Made by a program: the position numbers and the translations under genes. Under the pieces are notes generated by a model. That model did no database searches. It saw nothing but the letters and a program-made list of their open reading frames with translations, and was not told the origin of the DNA. This document shows positions 7,630-10,933 of a stretch of 10,933 bases of DNA, piece after piece (the stretch's first letter is position 1; each line of letters opens with the position of its first letter). This DNA comes from Saprospiraceae bacterium (lineage in GTDB: Bacteria; Bacteroidota; Bacteroidia; Bacteroidales; JAIPBB01): assembly GCA_021739805.1 (NCBI GenBank), contig JAIPBB010000181.1, positions 1 to 10,933 of the forward strand, read 5' to 3'.

Positions 7630-8738
7630 ATTAAATCTATTATCTTTTCAATTTGATTATTATCTAAATCAGGATAAATCGGTAAGCAAATCACTTCATT
7701 CGCCATTTTTATTGCATTTGGCAAGTTGTCACTTTTAGCAGATTCCATCCCCCGGTATGAAGGGAAATCACTGATTAAGGGATAGAAATACCTTCGCGCA
7801 AGTATTCCATTCTCTTTTAGAAAAAAGTACAAATCATCCCGTGATTTTCCATAGACTTTTTCATTGACGAATACTGGGAAATAACTATTGTTATAGTTTT
7901 CCAGGTCATTGGAATGTGCTAATAAATCAATCCCGCTTATATCCTTCAATTCATTCCTGTATATATCAGCTATTATTTGCCTTTTTTCAATGTTTTTCTG
8001 ATGATACTTTAGTTGCAACAATCCCAGTGCAGCCTGCATTTCATTCATTTTGCAATTAATACCCGGGGCCATAACTGTTACTTCATCGGCAAAGCCAAAG
8101 TTTTTAAGATAATCAATACGTTTTTTAGTTTTCTCATCATGACAAATTATAGCTCCCCCTTCCATAGTATTATACGGTTTCGTAGCATGAAAACTTAGTG
8201 TAGATAAATCGCCCCAGTTCATAATAGACTGTCCTTTATAATTATTTCCAAAAGCATGAGCTGCATCATAAATCACTTTTAAGCCATATACATCAGCTAT
8301 TTCCTGAATTAGTTCCACCTGGCATGGATTTCCGTAAACATGTACCGGCAGAATGGCTGTGGTTTGTGGAGTAATAGCTTCCGCAATACGCTTTGGGTCC
8401 AAATTACCAAAAACCGGGTCAACATCAACAAATACCGGTTTTAAATTATTCCACCACAATGAGTTTGTTGTTGCTACAAAACTATAGGGGGTGGTAATTA
8501 CCTCGCCTGTTATGCGCAAAACTTGCAGTGCCGTTAATAATGCAAGTGTCCCATTTGCAAATAACGCAACATACTTTACGCCTAAAAAATCAGCTAATTC
8601 CTGTTCTAACTGTTGATGAAACAGCGAATTATTTGTTAAACGTTTACTTTGCCATATTTTCCGCAGGTAAGGAATAAATTCATCCAAATCAGGAAGAGCC
8701 GGCTGAGTAACATAAATTGTTTTATCTATTGATTCCAT
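7626..8738 (-). CDS. vioA: DegT/DnrJ/EryC1-family sugar aminotransferase, VioA-like
   Basis: This 370-residue PLP-dependent aminotransferase would convert a nucleotide-linked 4-keto-6-deoxyhexose to the amino sugar in the cytoplasm. Visible features: ITTPYSFVATTNS (81-93); YDAAHAFG (157-164), with Asp158 contacting the PLP nitrogen; SFHATKPYNTMEGGA (182-196), with Lys187 as Schiff-base lysine; and GINCKMNEMQAALGLLQL (226-243). The opening VTQPALPDLDEFIPYL and the FHATK..NT.EGG block match what I recall of dTDP-4-amino-4,6-dideoxyglucose transaminase (VioA). They do not match FdtB/QdtB (GKNLGALGD-type) or WecE. The length is full. The start overlaps the end of wzx by 13 bases and the stop overlaps the acyltransferase start, so the three genes form one translationally linked unit. 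Base composition is higher than in the GT genes (31 G/C in 60 at 8341-8400). The family is secure, the exact sugar only likely. Confidence 0.88.
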   Translation of the reverse strand: MESIDKTIYVTQPALPDLDEFIPYLRKIWQSKRLTNNSLFHQQLEQELADFLGVKYVALFANGTLALLTALQVLRITGEVITTPYSFVATTNSLWWNNLKPVFVDVDPVFGNLDPKRIAEAITPQTTAILPVHVYGNPCQVELIQEIADVYGLKVIYDAAHAFGNNYKGQSIMNWGDLSTLSFHATKPYNTMEGGAIICHDEKTKKRIDYLKNFGFADEVTVMAPGINCKMNEMQAALGLLQLKYHQKNIEKRQIIADIYRNELKDISGIDLLAHSNDLENYNNSYFPVFVNEKVYGKSRDDLYFFLKENGILARRYFYPLISDFPSYRGMESAKSDNLPNAIKMANEVICLPIYPDLDNNQIEKIIDLI

Positions 8739-10099
8739 ATTCCATGTGCATTTCTATTAATAATTTTTTTGTACTGTACCATTGCTACAAATAACCCCAT
8801 TACTTGAGTAAAAATAGTTGCCCCGATTACACCAGTAACTCCCCATTCAAAATATTTTGCAAAAAGTATAGATAGTGGAATATTAATAATTGCAGCAACA
8901 AGGCCCAGTCTCATTTGTAATTTAATTTTTCCGGTTCCATTAATGAATTGTATAAAAATTGTATTTAATGTTTGCAAAGCAATGAAAAATGCCCATGCAG
9001 CAGAAAGCATAAAAGGTATTGCAACCTTGTCACCTAACCAGATATAATAAACCTTGTTTGCAAAAATTAACATTATTATAAGGGCAATTGCAACTAAACC
9101 CCACATTTTCACTAATATACTAACGGTACGTTTAATCCATCCGACTTCACCCTTTGCATAGGCATCAGTTGCTGCTGACCAAAATGGTGCAACAATAATG
9201 GCAAATCCCATCATTAATACACCGAAATACTGATGAGCAATATTGTATGGTGTAACTTCAGTGGGAGAAAACAATTGGGCAATTATCATATTGTCCGTTG
9301 TGAAAAGTATCACTGCTGCTATCTGTATTAGGAAAAATTTGCCTCCAAGTTTGAACAGGTCATTAAACAAACTAAAATCAACAAATTTTACCTTTGGGGC
9401 AATATGTTTAAATTTACTTTCAAATAATATAATTGAAAAAATTATGAATAATAAAACAGGAGTTGCACTATAAGTGATTCCAAGGTACAAAAGTTTATCG
9501 CTTGCAGTTTGTAACAATATATAAACAACAATCAGGTTGAGCACTTTTCCTGAAGTCTCAATTAAATCTCTCATTGCAGGTTGTTGGTTTGCCAGAAGAA
9601 CAGATAGAATGAGTTTAAAAACCAACCTTAATGCAAAAAAGCCAAAAACAATAATCGCTAATAGATTCAATTCAGATTTGGGTACTACTGTCGTATTCAA
9701 AATTTTTGTCCAATCTAAAAACATGTTGGTAAGTAAAAATATAGAAAAAAACCCAATTGAAATGAGTGTTAAGCCTGCATAAGTAGTAGAAACATACTTT
9801 CGTGATAAGCTTTCGTCTCCTTTCGCCTGCGATTCTGCCAGTTTGTTGCGTAATCCATGACCTAAACCAACATCGAAAAAATTAAACCACATTACGAGTG
9901 ATGATAAAGTAAGCCAAATCCCGTATCGTGTTTCATCAAGATAATTTAGTACCAAAGGGACCAATAACAGGCCTGTAGCTATATTTATTGCTTTAATAAA
10001 GAAAGAAAAAGCAATGTTCTTCTTTGCTTTTAATGTGCGCTCATGTCCTTTTGAAAAAAACCCGTGAGTCAGTTTGTCTATGAATTCTTTTAAAATCAT
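8726..10099 (-). CDS. wzx: Wzx-type polysaccharide flippase (MATE/MOP superfamily)
   Basis: This 457-residue membrane protein has about 12 hydrophobic segments and the family landmark WFNFFDVGLGHGLRNKLAES (about 71-90), followed by GDESLSRKYVSTTYAGL. These are typical of oligosaccharide flippases in the MOP superfamily, which move undecaprenyl-diphosphate-linked repeat units across the inner membrane. Hydrophobic stretches include about 28-54, 61-83, 107-130 and 144-170, with more through FLIQIAAVILF and GVTGVIGATIFTQVMGLFVA near the C-terminus. The N-terminal cytoplasmic part is basic (KGHERTLKAKKN). The ATG at 10099 lies only 4 bases after the stop of the truncated dehydratase, so it may be translated by coupling to that remnant. 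It overlaps the aminotransferase start by 13 bases. Length is normal and no break is seen. Symbol wzx is given by role, since sequence identity within this family is low. Confidence 0.88.
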   Translation of the reverse strand: MILKEFIDKLTHGFFSKGHERTLKAKKNIAFSFFIKAINIATGLLLVPLVLNYLDETRYGIWLTLSSLVMWFNFFDVGLGHGLRNKLAESQAKGDESLSRKYVSTTYAGLTLISIGFFSIFLLTNMFLDWTKILNTTVVPKSELNLLAIIVFGFFALRLVFKLILSVLLANQQPAMRDLIETSGKVLNLIVVYILLQTASDKLLYLGITYSATPVLLFIIFSIILFESKFKHIAPKVKFVDFSLFNDLFKLGGKFFLIQIAAVILFTTDNMIIAQLFSPTEVTPYNIAHQYFGVLMMGFAIIVAPFWSAATDAYAKGEVGWIKRTVSILVKMWGLVAIALIIMLIFANKVYYIWLGDKVAIPFMLSAAWAFFIALQTLNTIFIQFINGTGKIKLQMRLGLVAAIINIPLSILFAKYFEWGVTGVIGATIFTQVMGLFVAMVQYKKIINRNAHGIWNQ

Positions 10100-10103
10100 A
10101 AAT

Positions 10104-10742
10104 TCAAAAACTGATAATATCTATAACTGCTTTTTTCATAATATTTATAGAAACAACTTTGTTAAATATTGTTTGCTTGTTTTTACTTAGGTGGTTTACA
10201 AACATTTCCATGATACGCTTGGAGGCGCCCATTAAATTCACGGGATTGGCCGCTTTGTCGGTGGAAACACAGAGATACTTCCTGGTACCGTTTGCAATGG
10301 ATTGCTTAATGGTTTTATCGGTGTTGAAGATATTCACATCGATCATCCGCATTAATGTAAACGGGTCTTTTTCGCTGCGTACATGCTTTAAGGCGGAAAG
10401 ATTCAGCACGTAATCATACTTTCCATCCCATTTGATAAAGGCATCATAGATATCGGAACCAACATCAAGGGCAAAGGTTTGAAAATCGCCTTCTATATAG
10501 CCCATGGAGCTACGAATATCCCTCACCAACTCTACAAGGTTGTTCTCGCTTATGTCAACAACATGCAATTTCCGTGGGTTTCTTTTGAATATTTCTTTAA
10601 CCACTGCCTGGCCTATGGAACCTGCTCCTCCAATTACCAGAAATCTTGAAGATTTTACTTTTTCTGATAGTTCTGCTTCGTGGTTCTGAATGTCCTCGGT
10701 GAAGAGTTCTTTATCGCGGCCTATTAATTTTAGAATATCCAT
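10104..10742 (-). pseudogene. CapD/PglF-type nucleotide-sugar 4,6-dehydratase, 3' half missing
   Basis: The 212-residue product matches the first half of a Bacteroidota UDP-sugar 4,6-dehydratase (polysaccharide biosynthesis protein, extended SDR), whose members are about 390-400 residues. Visible: the NAD-binding RFLVIGGAGSIGQAVVKEIF (33-52), VVDISENN (61-68), NLSALKHVRSEKDP (114-127), STDKAANPVNLMGASKR (160-176) with Asp162 and Lys163, and the Tyr-to-Met change also seen in PglF-like enzymes. After MFVNHLSK (about 180-187) the protein departs from the family. The expected ARFANVAFSDGS-type continuation is absent, and an unrelated AT-rich tail ends at 10104. Because wzx starts at 10099 there is no room for the missing half in any frame, so this is deletion or replacement and not a simple frameshift. 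The fold is incomplete and activity is unlikely. Confidence 0.85.
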
Positions 10743-10756
10743 ATAATATTATTAAT

Positions 10757-10811
10757 GGAACACGGATCTCTTATCTGTGATTATCTGCCAAATTCGTGTC
10801 ATCTGTGTTCT
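10757..10811. repeat. Intergenic repeat with ATCTGTG units and inverted ends
   Basis: Between the epimerase stop and the dehydratase start, the sequence contains related short units: TTATCTGTGA (10771-10780), TTATCTGCCA (10781-10790) and ATCTGTGTTC (10801-10810). The outer arms GAACACGGAT (10758-10767) and ATCTGTGTTC (10801-10810) are inverted repeats with one mismatch, so a hairpin could form. It resembles the ATCTGTG/AATTCGTGT-type dispersed intergenic repeats I recall from some Bacteroidota genomes. That it is dispersed genome-wide is inference from one copy. It ends at the epimerase stop codon and is non-coding. Confidence 0.55.
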
Positions 10812-10933
10812 ATTCCTCATTCCAAACAGTTCGTTTTATGTAGTCAACATAACCCATTATAACCTTTACCACTTTGTCGGATACGTTTGGCATGGAGTAG
10901 TCTGCTACCAACCGGAAGGTTCGGTTTTGGTTT
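10810..10933 (-). CDS. 3' end of a UDP-GlcNAc 2-epimerase-like gene (partial)
   Basis: Reading in from the window edge, an open minus-strand frame gives 40 residues, ending in a TAG at 10810-10812. The last part, SMPNVSDKVVKVIMGYVDYI followed by KRTVWNEE, resembles the C-terminus of non-hydrolysing UDP-N-acetylglucosamine 2-epimerases of the WecB/FnlC/CapG type. These end in a (V/P)DVS-x-KV-(V/L)-x-I-(I/M)-x-SYT-x-(Y/I)VN-x-VW-like sequence. Such enzymes make UDP-ManNAc or, in the FnlABC/CapEFG route, UDP-L-FucNAc. The start lies beyond the window. With only 40 residues the assignment is by tail pattern alone. The gene has the same orientation as the rest and lies 67 bases upstream of the dehydratase remnant. 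Confidence 0.6.
   Translation of the reverse strand, partial: NQNRTFRLVADYSMPNVSDKVVKVIMGYVDYIKRTVWNEE

Noticed and set aside
10104..10190. Frameshift as the cause of the short dehydratase
   Set aside because: The next gene begins at 10099, so there is no sequence left to encode the missing ~180 residues in any frame. A deletion or replacement explains it better.
10504..10689. Plus-strand open frames inside the dehydratase remnant (also 10159-10413)
   Set aside because: They are antisense to a clearly conserved SDR protein and have no recognisable family pattern. The same applies to the other plus-strand frames across the window.
1..10933. CRISPR array, tRNA or rRNA genes, toxin-antitoxin or phage-defence system
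   Set aside because: No regularly spaced direct repeats, no tRNA- or rRNA-like sequence and no defence-type proteins were seen. The genes form a coherent glycan pathway.

Overview
The window is part of a surface-polysaccharide (O-antigen, capsule or exopolysaccharide) biosynthesis locus, with every gene on the minus strand. The source is probably a Bacteroidota species. The DNA is AT-rich, start codons follow A/T-rich leaders without clear Shine-Dalgarno sequences, and several proteins (the CapD/PglF-type dehydratase, the Cys-rich GT4 and the VioA-like aminotransferase) have the look of Bacteroidota members of their families. The genus cannot be fixed from this sequence.

Transcription runs from high to low coordinates. 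The order is: the 3' end of a UDP-GlcNAc 2-epimerase-like gene (10810-10933); a short intergenic repeat; a 5' remnant of a nucleotide-sugar 4,6-dehydratase (10104-10742); a Wzx-type flippase (8726-10099); a VioA-like sugar aminotransferase (7626-8738); an overlapping hexapeptide-repeat acyltransferase (7072-7629); a 125-bp gap; a GT4 glycosyltransferase (5651-6946); a Wzy/ligase-type membrane protein (4406-5641); a GT-B glycosyltransferase (3159-4391); a GT2 glycosyltransferase (2172-3146); a GT4 glycosyltransferase (1105-2160); a 153-bp gap; and a 3'-truncated sugar-transfer-associated ATP-grasp gene (133-951). The last approximately 133 bases look like the end of an insertion sequence. There is no gene-free stretch longer than 300 bases. 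I saw no convincing promoter or terminator in the 153-bp and 125-bp gaps.

The genes fit a Wzx/Wzy-dependent pathway. The aminotransferase and acyltransferase would make an N-acylated amino-deoxyhexose, possibly dTDP-4-acetamido-4,6-dideoxyglucose. Four glycosyltransferases would build the lipid-linked repeat unit, Wzx would flip it and the Wzy-like protein would polymerise it. The initiating sugar-phosphate transferase, the genes for the 4-keto-6-deoxy sugar precursor, and export and chain-length genes are not in the window.

The most informative features are the two broken ends. At about 10190 the dehydratase gene stops matching its family, and G+C drops from 30/60 (10201-10260) to 14/60 (10141-10200), as expected for a cassette-replacement breakpoint. 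At about 133 the ATP-grasp gene runs into a GAGTCTGTC-type end and its stop codon lies on the junction. I see a mosaic, horizontally shuffled glycan locus and no evidence of a wholly new system.
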